Below are positions 45,104 to 53,501 of a stretch of 58,836 nt of DNA, piece by piece. Position 1 is the first letter of the stretch; each line of letters begins with the position of its first letter. Position numbers and translations under genes: made by a program. The stretch is from positions 1 to 58,836 of the forward strand of contig JAHBVG010000034.1 of assembly GCA_019637695.1 (NCBI GenBank), given 5' to 3'. The notes under the pieces are model-generated. The model saw only the letters and a list, made by a program, of their open reading frames with translations. It made no database searches and was not told where the DNA came from. Source of the stretch: Caldilineaceae bacterium. Lineage in GTDB: Bacteria; Chloroflexota; Anaerolineae; Caldilineales; Caldilineaceae.

Positions 45104-45913
45104 ATGGATCTCAACCTCACAAACCAGGTCGCCGTGGTGATCGGCGGGGCGAGCGGCATTGGATTGGCGACGGCGCAAGCCTTTGCCGCCGAGGGCGCGG
45201 TGGTGGCAATCTTGGATCGCAACCCAGCCGCGGCTGAGATTGCGGCAGAAATTGGTCGCGAAACCAGCGTGGCGACCTACGGCGGTATCCTCGATGCGAC
45301 CGATTTTGAAGCGGTGCGCCGCGCCGTGGATGACATAGAAGCAGCACTCGGCCCGGTGGTGCATGTGGCGAACACCGCCGCAATTGGATCGGGCAAGGGC
45401 GGCTTTCCCTTTTGGAATCTACAACCCGAGGATTGGCGCGCTGTGCTGGGGGTAAACATCCTCGGCGCTGTGAACATTGCTCACGCCTTCAGCCCTGGCA
45501 TGGTCGAACGCCGCCAGGGGAGCTTCCTCTTCCTCGGCTCGGTGGCCGGGCAGATCGGCTCGCAGACCGATCCACCCTACAGCGCGTCCAAAGCGGCCAT
45601 CCTCAACTTTGTCCAATGTATGGCGAAGGATCTGGCTCCCCACAACGTGCGCGCCAATGTCCTCAACCCAGGTATGGTGAGTACGCCGCTGCAAGCGCGC
45701 GTCTACGCCGGGCAGGTCGCCCATCTGCCCGTGGATCAACGTCCCAGCTACGAGGAATGGGCCGCCGAAAAGATTGGGCGGCTGGTTCCGCTCAACCGCT
45801 GGCAAACGCCCGAAGACATCGCCAATATGATCATATTTTTGGCGTCGGATCGGGCCAGAAACGTCACCGGCCAGTCGATCAACGTCGACGGCGGCTGGGT
45901 GATGCACTGGTAG
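45104..45913 (+). CDS. Short-chain dehydrogenase/reductase, copy A
   Basis: The 269-residue SDR has the TGxxxGxG-like loop VVIGGASGIGLATAQAFA, and the Ser and YxxxK set in LFLGSVAGQIG / PPYSASKAAI. It ends with NVTGQSINVDGGWVMHW, typical of classical SDRs. It oxidises or reduces an alcohol with NAD(P). GAAAGGA precedes the ATG. It is followed by a second SDR separated by a hairpin repeat. Substrate not known. Confidence 0.92.
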   Translation: MDLNLTNQVAVVIGGASGIGLATAQAFAAEGAVVAILDRNPAAAEIAAEIGRETSVATYGGILDATDFEAVRRAVDDIEAALGPVVHVANTAAIGSGKGGFPFWNLQPEDWRAVLGVNILGAVNIAHAFSPGMVERRQGSFLFLGSVAGQIGSQTDPPYSASKAAILNFVQCMAKDLAPHNVRANVLNPGMVSTPLQARVYAGQVAHLPVDQRPSYEEWAAEKIGRLVPLNRWQTPEDIANMIIFLASDRARNVTGQSINVDGGWVMHW

Positions 45914-45971
45914 AATTGAGCTTGACCCTGCGGCGATTTCGGGGTACTGTCTGGGGAGAATGGACTTGTGA

Positions 45972-46031
45972 AGACTTGATGCGTGAAACGTGAAACTTGA
46001 CGCATCACGTTTCACGTTTCACACATCAAGT
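45972..46031. repeat. GTGAAACGTGAAAC hairpin
   Basis: GATGCGTGAAACGTGAAAC pairs with CACGTTTCACGTTTCAC. It is the same unit as at 32663-32742. Confidence 0.8.
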
Positions 46032-46068
46032 TTCAGAAATCACCCACACCATCAGGAGCAGCGTTATC

Positions 46069-46839
46069 ATGGCAAGACGGGTAAATTTTGAATTGACGGA
46101 CAAAGTTGTGGTTGTCACCGGGGCAGGGCGGGGGATCGGCAAGGCGATTGCCGAGGTCTGCGCCGAGTATGGGGCAAAGCTGGCGTTGGGCAGCCGCACG
46201 TTGGAAGAGTGCGAAGCCACGGCGGAAGTCTGCCGCCAAGCCGGGGTCGAGGCCGAGGCATGGACGGTGGATGTCTCCAACGTTGCCAGCATCCGCCAAT
46301 TTGTGGACAACGTATTAGAGCGCTACGGGCGCATCGACGTGCTGGTGAGCAACGCCGGTTATAACTCACCCAAGCCTGCGCTGGATTACACCGAAGAGGA
46401 ATTCGACTATATCTCAGATGTGAACTTCAAGGGTGCGTTCTTCATTGCCACCGCCGTGGCGCAAAGCATGATCGACCGAAAGATCCCTGGCAGCATCATC
46501 ACCATCAGCTCGCAAGTGGGGATCGTGGGTGGGCCGCTGCGGGCGATCTACGCTGCGGCCAAGGGTGCAGTCGGTCAATTCACCCGCTCATTGGCGGCAG
46601 AATGGGCGGCGCACAATATCACCGTCAACGCCGTTGCGCCTACCTTCACGCGCACGCCGCTGCTGGAAAAGGCTGTGCAGACCAATCCTGAATTCGCCAA
46701 AAACCTGCAAAAAGTTCCCATGGGCCGTCTGGCCGAACCCGACGAAATGGCCGCCGCCGTCGTCTACCTGGCCTCCGACGCTGCGCGCATGGTGACGGGG
46801 CAGGTGTTGGCCGTCGACGGTGGCTTTACTGCCATCTAA
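46069..46839 (+). CDS. Short-chain dehydrogenase/reductase, copy B
   Basis: The 256-residue SDR has VVVVTGAGRGIGKAIAEV, NAGYNSPKPAL, SSQVGIVGGPLRAIYAAAKGA with the catalytic Ser, Tyr and Lys, and MVTGQVLAVDGGFTAI. It belongs to the FabG/gluconate 5-dehydrogenase group. The ATG at 46069 lies after AGGAG. It is distinct from copy A in sequence, so not a recent duplicate. It probably acts in the same catabolic cluster. Confidence 0.92.
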   Translation: MARRVNFELTDKVVVVTGAGRGIGKAIAEVCAEYGAKLALGSRTLEECEATAEVCRQAGVEAEAWTVDVSNVASIRQFVDNVLERYGRIDVLVSNAGYNSPKPALDYTEEEFDYISDVNFKGAFFIATAVAQSMIDRKIPGSIITISSQVGIVGGPLRAIYAAAKGAVGQFTRSLAAEWAAHNITVNAVAPTFTRTPLLEKAVQTNPEFAKNLQKVPMGRLAEPDEMAAAVVYLASDAARMVTGQVLAVDGGFTAI

Positions 46840-46840
46840 T

Positions 46841-46921
46841 TAATGAATGAAGAATAAAGATTGGGTAGAGCTAGGATCGCCTCTACCCAATCTTTATTCT
46901 TCATTCATCATTATTCATTCT
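46841..46921. repeat. GAATGAAGAATAAAGATTGGG hairpin
   Basis: AATGAAGAATAAAGATTGGG is mirrored by CCCAATCTTTATTCTTCATT around a short loop. This is a very long, almost perfect stem between genes. Confidence 0.8.
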
Positions 46922-46943
46922 CACCCTTTTCGGAGAAAACTTT

Positions 46944-48068
46944 ATGTCCGCCAAACTCCGTGCTGCGGTTCTCGGCTGCGGGGGGATGTCCCGCAACCAC
47001 ATTCGAGGATACATCGACAGCGGGCGCTATGAGGTGGTCGCCTTGGCCGATCTCAATGAAGCGCCCATGCGCGAGGTGAACGCGCAGTTCAACATCTCGC
47101 CCAAACATTACACCGACGCCCGCCAGATGTTGGAGCAGGAACGCCCGGACGTGGTATCGATCTGCACATGGCACGCTGGCCATGTGCCGTGGACGGTGGC
47201 GGCGGCGGCTTTCCAGCCCAAGGCGATCCTCTGTGAGAAGCCGATGGCCGACACAGTGGGCGGCGCCGAGCAGATGATGGTCGCCTGCCAGCGCAACAAA
47301 GTGAAGCTGGTCATCGCCCATCAGCGCCGCTTCCTCCCCGCTTACACCCTGGCTAAGGATCTCATCGCGCAGGGCGCGATTGGTCAAGTCCACCTGATCC
47401 AGAGCTTCGGCGGTGCGGGGCTGCCCAACTACAGCTCACACCAGACCGACATGTACCGCTATCTGTTAAGCGACGACGAGTGCGAATGGGTGATGGGCAA
47501 CATCGAGCGCAAGACCGACCAATACGAACGCAACACCCGCATCGAGGACGCCGCCATGGCCGTCTTCCAGTTCCGCAGCGGGCCGCGGGCGTTGATCCTC
47601 AGCGATCTGGTGCCGAATTACTATCAGGGCGCGCTGATCGTCGGCAGCGAGGGTATGATCAACATGACCACCGAGGATCTGCAATTGATGAACGCGCAGA
47701 CCGGTGGACGCTGGGAGCGCCACATTCCCGATGGCAAGTTCTTCACCGTGGCCGAGAAGGGCAAGCGCTTCGAGTGGGAAGAGGGCGGCGCGGCCCAGGC
47801 CGACGAACTCGCCGATTGGATCGAAGGCAAGGTTGAGACTCACCGCGGCGAAGCAACCAACGGTTACAAAGCCTTGCAGATGATCCACGCGGTTTATGAA
47901 TCGGCGCGTATGCACGAGAAAGTGATCTTGCCGCTGCGCACCCGCGTCAACCCGCTCGATCTTATGGTCGAATCGGGGCACCTTGCGCCCGAACGCCCAG
48001 GGCGGTATGATATTCGCGCCTTCTTGCTTCGCGGCGAGAACATGACGAAGGATGATACGAACAGCTAG
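46944..48068 (+). CDS. Gfo/Idh/MocA family oxidoreductase
   Basis: The 374-residue protein has the Rossmann start LRAAVLGCGGMSRNHIRGYI and CEKPMADTVGGAEQM, the conserved EKP motif with the catalytic Lys. The C-terminal half is the beta-sheet substrate domain. Such enzymes oxidise sugars, inositols or their derivatives with NAD(P). GGAG precedes the ATG at 46944. With the two SDRs and the dioxygenase it suggests breakdown of a plant- or polyol-derived compound, which the sequence does not name. Confidence 0.92.
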   Translation: MSAKLRAAVLGCGGMSRNHIRGYIDSGRYEVVALADLNEAPMREVNAQFNISPKHYTDARQMLEQERPDVVSICTWHAGHVPWTVAAAAFQPKAILCEKPMADTVGGAEQMMVACQRNKVKLVIAHQRRFLPAYTLAKDLIAQGAIGQVHLIQSFGGAGLPNYSSHQTDMYRYLLSDDECEWVMGNIERKTDQYERNTRIEDAAMAVFQFRSGPRALILSDLVPNYYQGALIVGSEGMINMTTEDLQLMNAQTGGRWERHIPDGKFFTVAEKGKRFEWEEGGAAQADELADWIEGKVETHRGEATNGYKALQMIHAVYESARMHEKVILPLRTRVNPLDLMVESGHLAPERPGRYDIRAFLLRGENMTKDDTNS

Positions 48069-48272
48069 GGACTGGGGACTAGGGATCGGAGACTGGGCTG
48101 AGGACGTTGACGCGGCATCTGGCGAGTTTTGTGGACACGGTGATGATGAGCGTGATAAGCCATCATCCCACCGTCGCATCATCTCATCATCTGCCCAGCA
48201 GCAGCCTACCCCTGCCACCGAAACCGCTCTCCCAGCCCGATCCCCGATCCCTAGTCACCAGTCACCATTTCA
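48067..48272. repeat. Composite GGGACTGGGGACTAGGG repeat
   Basis: Outer pair GGGACTAGGGATCGG / CCGATCCCTAGTCACC surrounds a long middle part with GATGATGAG/ATCATCTCATCATC units. A nested repeat. Confidence 0.6.
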
Positions 48273-48285
48273 AGGAGAGACGACC

Positions 48286-49254
48286 ATGCCCACATTGACC
48301 CCATCACAGGTGCAGCAGTTTCAAGAGGACGGCTATCTGATCATTGAGGATCTCTTCGATCCCGCAGCGGATTTGGACCCGATCATTGAGGAGTACAAGG
48401 GTGTGTTGGAGCGGCTGGCGCAGGAGTTGTACGAACGGGGTGAGATTCAATCTACCTATGCGGATCTTCCCTTTGGCGAGCGGTTGATCCAGATCTACAA
48501 GGAGAGTGGCAAGGTCCACGCCCAGTATTTCGATTTCTCGCTGCCCCAGGCGGATGTGCGCGCGGATACTCCCCTGTGGGTGGGACCGGCGGTCTTCCGT
48601 ACGTTGCGCAACGAAAAGCTGCTCGACGCCGTGGAATCGCTGATTGGGCCGGAGATCTACTCGAATCCTGTGCAGCATGTGCGGCTCAAACCGCCGGAGC
48701 ATCTGACGCCCAAGGATGACAACGGGCGCGTGCAACTGGGCAAGACCCCCGTCCACCAGGACAATGGCGTGGTGCTGCCCGAAGCCGATCAGACCGAGAT
48801 GCTCACGGTCTGGTTTCCGCTGACCGATGCCTATGTGGAAAACGGCTGTCTCTGTGTCTGGCCGGGCAGTCACCGCAACGGGTTGATGGATCACTGCCCC
48901 AGCCCGATTGGGTTGCGCATCCCCGGCAAGACGCTGGGCGGGGCCAAGGCTGTGCCCGTTCCGTTGAAGCGGGGCGGCGCGCTCTTTATGCACAAGTTGA
49001 CTGTCCACGCCTCCTATGCCAACACCAGCGACAGCGTGCGCTGGAGCTTCGACCTGCGCTATAACCCCATCGGCCAGCCCACCGGGCGCGGCGCCTTCCC
49101 CGGCTTCGTGGCGCGCAGTGCGTCCAATCCTGAAAGCGAGTTGCACGATCCCGAAGTCTGGGCGGAACTCTGGCATCAGGCCCGTCATCGTCTCGCCACC
49201 GAAGGAATGGGCGCCTTCAACCGCTGGAGCGCGGATAATCCGGTCTGCGCGTGA
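48286..49254 (+). CDS. Phytanoyl-CoA dioxygenase (PhyH) family protein
   Basis: The 322-residue protein starts TPSQVQQFQEDGYLIIEDLF. It has the iron ligands in PVHQDNGVV (His-x-Asp) and a distal His in LFMHKLTVHASYAN, with an Arg near SVRWSFDLR binding 2-oxoglutarate. PhyH enzymes hydroxylate an organic substrate using Fe(II), O2 and 2-oxoglutarate. The ATG at 48286 is behind AAGGAGAG. It ends the plus-strand catabolic run. The substrate is unknown; bacterial members act on diverse small molecules. Confidence 0.9.
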   Translation: MPTLTPSQVQQFQEDGYLIIEDLFDPAADLDPIIEEYKGVLERLAQELYERGEIQSTYADLPFGERLIQIYKESGKVHAQYFDFSLPQADVRADTPLWVGPAVFRTLRNEKLLDAVESLIGPEIYSNPVQHVRLKPPEHLTPKDDNGRVQLGKTPVHQDNGVVLPEADQTEMLTVWFPLTDAYVENGCLCVWPGSHRNGLMDHCPSPIGLRIPGKTLGGAKAVPVPLKRGGALFMHKLTVHASYANTSDSVRWSFDLRYNPIGQPTGRGAFPGFVARSASNPESELHDPEVWAELWHQARHRLATEGMGAFNRWSADNPVCA

Positions 49255-49258
49255 CGGG

Positions 49259-49390
49259 TGGGGATGGAGATTGGAGATTGGGTATCGTGACGAGTGTCTG
49301 AATCCCCGAATCGCGCCGACCGCAGCGGTCGGAAATCTCTCGTTGACCGAGATTAGGCGATTCAGAGATTTCAGATCCTCTACGAGACAC
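49259..49390. repeat. Mixed repeat with CCGACCGC palindrome
   Basis: GGAGATTGGAGATTGGG begins a degraded dispersed repeat. CCGACCGC and GCGGTCGG around one base (49316-49332) form a perfect short stem, and GAAATCTCT / AGAGATTTC bracket the right part. No gene is present. Confidence 0.55.
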
Positions 49391-49418
49391 TATAGCAAAG
49401 TCACATAGAAACCAGTAG

Positions 49419-49498
49419 AACTTACGCAGTTCATAGGGATTTCACTCCTGTAGGGGCGCAACATGTTGCGCCCCTACGCTCCCTTAACTGCATAAGTC
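49419..49498. mobile_element. MITE-like element, 80 bp, with a perfect palindromic core
   Basis: The ends are ACTTACGCAGTT (49420-49431) and, inverted, ACTTATGCAGTT (from 49497), one mismatch. AGGGA follows both. The middle is a perfect 28-bp palindrome at 49450-49477, whose half is GTAGGGGCGCAACA. No coding capacity. It lies 88 bp left of the yefM promoter. Confidence 0.72.
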
Positions 49499-49585
49499 CT
49501 ATGGAACTGTCAAGTCCTTCGTACCCGGTCAAATTTGGAAAGCATTTTCTTGCGAGCAGGATCGCCATTGTGTCATAGATTGTCT

Positions 49586-49614
49586 TTGACTTTCCGTACG
49601 CTTTTGCGTACAAT
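49586..49614 (+). promoter_or_regulatory. yefM-yoeB promoter with operator palindrome
   Basis: TTGACT (49586-49591) and TACAAT (49609-49614) are 17 bp apart. The inverted repeat GTACGC-TTTT-GCGTAC (49596-49611) lies in the spacer and -10 box and contains GTAC steps as in known YefM operators. Autorepression by the antitoxin-toxin complex is expected. Confidence 0.75.
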
Positions 49615-49648
49615 TTGGTAGTGTTTTACTGGGAATGAAGGGATGAAT

Positions 49649-49891
49649 ATGCCAACCTTAACTGTAACCGAAGCAAGAAGTTCACTCTATCAATTGGTTG
49701 ATAGCGTTGCGGATTCGCATGAACCGGTGCTGATCACAGGGAAAAGGACAAACGCCGTCCTCGTTTCCGAAGAAGATTGGCGTGCGATCAACGAAACGCT
49801 CTACCTGCTCAACATACCTGGTATGCGTGAGTCGATTGTGGAAGGAATGCAAATCCCAATGGATGAGTGCAGCGACGAGGTTGAGTGGTGA
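49649..49891 (+). CDS. yefM: YefM-like antitoxin
   Basis: The 80-residue protein starts MPTLTVTEARSSLYQLVDSV and has EPVLITGKRTNAVLVSEEDW, the Phd/YefM DNA-binding domain. A disordered tail (NIPGMRESIVEGMQIPMDE) binds the toxin. The ATG at 49649 is preferred because AAGGG stands 6 bp before it; the ATG at 49643 is too close. It overlaps the toxin gene by 4 bp. It binds YoeB and its own promoter. Confidence 0.92.
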   Translation: MPTLTVTEARSSLYQLVDSVADSHEPVLITGKRTNAVLVSEEDWRAINETLYLLNIPGMRESIVEGMQIPMDECSDEVEW

Positions 49892-50151
49892 ACTGGCTTG
49901 TTGTTTTTACAAAACAGGCGCAAAAAGATGCGAAAAAACTCTCGGCTACAGGATTAAGACCCAAAGCCGAGGAGTTGATCGAAATTCTCCGACAAAACCC
50001 TTATCAAAACCCACCACCCTACGAAAAGCTTGTTGGAGATCTGACCGGTGCTTACTCCCGGCGTATTAACATCCAACATCGCCTTGTCTATCAGGTACTC
50101 GAAACCGACCGCGTGGTAAAAGTTCTGCGCATGTGGAGTCACTATGAATAG
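49888..50151 (+). CDS. yoeB: YoeB-like mRNA interferase toxin
   Basis: The 87-residue RelE-fold protein has NWLVVFTKQAQKDAKKLS, NPPPYEKLVGDLTGAYSRR and INIQHRLVYQV, ending MWSHYE. The conserved Glu, Arg and His used in ribosome-dependent mRNA cleavage are present. The GTG at 49888 overlaps the antitoxin stop; a second GTG directly upstream is equally possible. The pair looks complete and so likely active. It lies on the opposite strand against a truncated secreted-protein gene. Confidence 0.94.
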   Translation: MNWLVVFTKQAQKDAKKLSATGLRPKAEELIEILRQNPYQNPPPYEKLVGDLTGAYSRRINIQHRLVYQVLETDRVVKVLRMWSHYE

Positions 50152-50159
50152 CGCCAGAA

Positions 50160-50613
50160 CCCTATAGTGTGGGCTGGTGGCCCGATCTGCGCCGCTGATG
50201 ACCAGTGCCTCGTGGATGTCCAGATCGCCCGTGAGGGACTCGTCTTCATTTTGACCGGCGCTGGTGAGCGCGTAGAAACCGGCGGGCAGCAAAATCGTGT
50301 CCTCCCCGGCGTCGCCCGCGGCGCAACCAGCGATGGCCGTATTGGTGTTGCTGGCGCGGATGGCGCTACGCAAGCTGCACAGGCTCCCGCTGGATGAATC
50401 GTCGGTGGTGTTGACCTGGATGGTTGCTGCCTGCGCCTGGTGCGCGGCCATGAACAACGTCATCAAGAGCAGGGCTGAAGCCAGGTACAAGCGACTTATC
50501 GGCGTGCGGGCACAATTGCGGTCCTGCCCCCAGAGGCGTAATGGTTCTACTTTGGTGATGGTTTTCAAGGCCGGTTCTACTCCGTGTGCGAAGAAGCGCC
50601 AAATCCTGATCAA
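50160..50613 (-). pseudogene. Truncated CSLREA-type secreted protein
   Basis: Residues 1-62 contain a signal peptide (LYLASALLLMTLFMAAHQA). Then follow ATIQVNTTDD and CSLRSAIRASNTN (79-91), a variant of the CSLREA motif, and DTILLPAGFYAL...GDLDIHEALVISG, the start of a right-handed beta-helix. After about residue 150 the homology stops and the frame runs antisense through yoeB. Complete members are several hundred residues long, so the gene has lost its 3-prime part at the yefM-yoeB junction. It is probably not functional. Confidence 0.78.
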
Positions 50614-50838
50614 ATAGGTGTGCCCTTCGATTGAAGAGGTCTACACGAGATGCTGTCATGTCTGTTTCTGTCTGGTTTCTCCTTGTTATCCTACCTTTAC
50701 CCATGTGGAACACAAGCGATTTTTCCACATGAATTCCACAAAATGTTCACTTGATCGGCTCCGCAGGATCGGCTAGAATAATGCACCTGCCATCACTTCT
50801 CCGCTGTGGCGATCTGGCTACAGGAAAGCCGAAACCCA

Positions 50839-53457
50839 ATGTCCGCTGTGCCTTCGCCGACATTTGGTACGCTCCTCAAACAACTACGCAAACGCGCGGG
50901 CATGACCCAGCGCGACCTCGCCGCCGCGCTCGGCTACAGCGACTCGCTGATTTCCGCCCTGGAAAAAGCCCAACGCAAACTGGATGTAGAGACGGTACGC
51001 ATTCACGTTATTCCAGCATTGGGGCTGCAGAATGATCATGCCATGGCGGCTCGTTTGCTCGAATGTGCGGCAGTTGCCCGTGGTGAACGGCCACCCGCGC
51101 CGCTCCCGATGGCAAAATTTCCTTCAGCCGGCAGTGCGCCTACGCATTCGGCATCTGTCCGACGCGTGTCGGCGCTACCTGTTGAACTGATTGGACGCAC
51201 CACACTGGTCAATCAGCTCAGCAATCGTCTGTTGGGGCATGGCGGAAGATTGTTGACATTGGTCGGTCCGCCAGGCGTAGGAAAAACCACACTGGCATTG
51301 GCCGTCGCAACGCAGATGCAACACCACTATACGGATGGCGCACTCTTTCTTCCGCTGGCAACGGTGAACGATGCCCCGATGATGGCCGCCACCCTTATGG
51401 CAACGATTGCGCCGAGCGATGCAAGCAATAAACCGCCAGAACGTCGATTGATTGAACTTCTGAGGCACCAGCATCTTCTCCTGCTCTTGGACAATCTTGA
51501 GCAGATCGAGGGTGCGCCCTCATTGATTGCCACCCTGCTGGCGGAATGTCCTGGCGTCACGATCCTGGCGACCAGTCGCGAGCGGCTCCATCTACGAGCC
51601 GAGCAACGGTGCCAGGTGCCGCCGCTTGAGCTAAGGGCGGCCGTCGAGCTCTTTATTCAGCGTGCTCAAGCGGTGGATGGAGACTTTCAGATCAGCGACG
51701 AAACCCACGCCACGATTGCCGCTATCTGCATCCGGCTCGATTGTCTGCCGCTGGCACTAGAACTATGCGCCGCACAGATTGAACTTTTCGCACCAGCGCA
51801 TTTGCTGAATCAGCTACAGCGACGCTCTCTTGATCTGCTGACCGATGGCGCCCACGATCTGCCACCGCAACATCGCACTTTGCGTCATGCCATCGAACGC
51901 AGCTACGCCCTGCTCTTGCCAGAAGAACGCACGCTTTTCCGCTACCTGGGTGTTTTTGTCGGTGAATTTGATTTCGAGGCTGCGGACATGGTGGCTAACT
52001 GGCGCCAGCAAGCCCATACCCAATCGCTACAATCCTCGCTGCATGCCTTGATCAACAAAAGCCTTGTGCGCACGGAAACACAAACGTCCGATTTGTCGCC
52101 AACGGGTCTCCGTCGCTTTAGATTACTGGAGACAATCCGTGAATTTGCCAGAGAACAACTGGTCGCCTGTGGCGAAGATGAAGTTGTATGTGAACGTCAT
52201 GCCCTTTACTTTCACCAGCGAGTAGAGCAAAGCAAGCAAGCGTTGATAGGCAGCGAAGCAACTCAATGGCTCAATCAACTAGATCGTGATCATGACAATC
52301 TGCGCGCCGCATTGCATTGGCTGATCGAACACGATAGTCGGGTAGCGCAAGCGATGGTAGGCGCCCTGGGTGATTTTTGGTACAGGCGTGGTCACTTTGA
52401 GGAGGGCCGCCGATGGGCTAAAGCCGTGTTAGCAGCGAATCATACCCATTCACGTGAACGCGCCGCCGCCCTCTTTACAGGCAGCCGGTTGGCCTTTACC
52501 GTTGATGACCACACTGAAGCCTTTGCCATGATCCAGGAAAGTTTGGCCATTTATCGCCAATTGTCGGATCAGGAGGGAATTGCAACGGTATTACATGATG
52601 CCGGGTGGATTGCCTATCAGATGGGGCAATATACCGAAGCTCATCGGATCTTTGACGAGAATGTGATAGCCTGTCGCCGACTCGGCGACCCACAAAAGTT
52701 GGCGCATGCGCTGAATTCAGCAGCAATGAGCTACGTGCTAGATGGCGTTGCCGAGCAATATGCCTTGGCCCGCAGCTATTTTGAAGAAAATCTACAAATA
52801 GCGCAAAGCCTGGATTGGCAAGAAGGCGTCGCCTATGGCTGGCAAGGTCTGGCGACACTTGAACAAAAACTTGGAAACTACAGACAGACGATCACCCACT
52901 TTGAGGCAGCGTTGACGATCTTCCGCGTGCTTGGTTTCCGTCGCAATGAAGCCCTCTGTTTGTATAACATCAGTCAAGCGGCGCGTCTGGACCAACAATG
53001 GCAAAAGGCGGAAGCTACGGCGCAAGCCGCATTGCATCTATATCAACAACTGCAAGTTCCGTGGGGTATCATGGTGGCATTGTTAGAGTTGGGCATGATT
53101 GCACGCGGCCAGGGCAACCTGGTCCAAGCGGAGGTGAGCCACTATCAAAGCCTGAAGCTTGCCCATGAACAGAAGGATCAGAAGACGCTGGCTGTGAATC
53201 TGGCGAGCCTGAGCCGGGTACGCCTGGAGCAAGATCAACCTCACGAGGCGGCGCAGATCTTGGCCGTAGCCCAGCAAATCTTCGACAGCTTGCCCGCCTT
53301 TATGCCCCCCGGTGATAGGGAAACCTTTGCGCAGTTGCGCATCGAATTGGGCTCTCACCTGGGTGAGCAACAATTCGCAATGGCATGGCAACAGGGCGAA
53401 CAGATCGGGATCGAAGAAATCGTTCGCTCCATCCTGGAGACGGGCAAATCAGCCTGA
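50839..53457 (+). CDS. STAND regulator: XRE HTH, NB-ARC ATPase, TPR
   Basis: The 872-residue protein has an XRE-type helix-turn-helix at about 9-65 (LRKRAGMTQRDLAAALGY). A nucleotide-binding part follows with Walker A GPPGVGKTT at 143-151 and Walker B LLLLLDNLEQ near 215. About 300 residues of tetratricopeptide repeats (EEGRRWAKAVL, ALNSAAMSYVL, ALCLYNISQAARL) complete it. Proteins of this build switch on transcription or defence responses after binding a signal and ATP. The ATG at 50839 follows AGGAAAG. No partner gene is visible, so its target is unknown. The 3-prime end is mirrored by an inverted copy. Confidence 0.93.
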   Translation: MSAVPSPTFGTLLKQLRKRAGMTQRDLAAALGYSDSLISALEKAQRKLDVETVRIHVIPALGLQNDHAMAARLLECAAVARGERPPAPLPMAKFPSAGSAPTHSASVRRVSALPVELIGRTTLVNQLSNRLLGHGGRLLTLVGPPGVGKTTLALAVATQMQHHYTDGALFLPLATVNDAPMMAATLMATIAPSDASNKPPERRLIELLRHQHLLLLLDNLEQIEGAPSLIATLLAECPGVTILATSRERLHLRAEQRCQVPPLELRAAVELFIQRAQAVDGDFQISDETHATIAAICIRLDCLPLALELCAAQIELFAPAHLLNQLQRRSLDLLTDGAHDLPPQHRTLRHAIERSYALLLPEERTLFRYLGVFVGEFDFEAADMVANWRQQAHTQSLQSSLHALINKSLVRTETQTSDLSPTGLRRFRLLETIREFAREQLVACGEDEVVCERHALYFHQRVEQSKQALIGSEATQWLNQLDRDHDNLRAALHWLIEHDSRVAQAMVGALGDFWYRRGHFEEGRRWAKAVLAANHTHSRERAAALFTGSRLAFTVDDHTEAFAMIQESLAIYRQLSDQEGIATVLHDAGWIAYQMGQYTEAHRIFDENVIACRRLGDPQKLAHALNSAAMSYVLDGVAEQYALARSYFEENLQIAQSLDWQEGVAYGWQGLATLEQKLGNYRQTITHFEAALTIFRVLGFRRNEALCLYNISQAARLDQQWQKAEATAQAALHLYQQLQVPWGIMVALLELGMIARGQGNLVQAEVSHYQSLKLAHEQKDQKTLAVNLASLSRVRLEQDQPHEAAQILAVAQQIFDSLPAFMPPGDRETFAQLRIELGSHLGEQQFAMAWQQGEQIGIEEIVRSILETGKSA

Positions 53458-53490
53458 GAGATTGGGATCTTTCAGGCTAATTTGCCCGTC
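53439..53490 (+). terminator. Long hairpin at the 3-prime end of the STAND gene
   Basis: The last 20 bp region of the gene (GACGGGCAAATCAGCCTGA) is matched by the inverted TTCAGGCTAATTTGCCCGTC with only two mismatches. No U-run follows. It may terminate transcription between the convergent genes or be a duplicated gene end. Confidence 0.6.
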
Positions 53491-53501
53491 TGATGTCAGC
53501 C

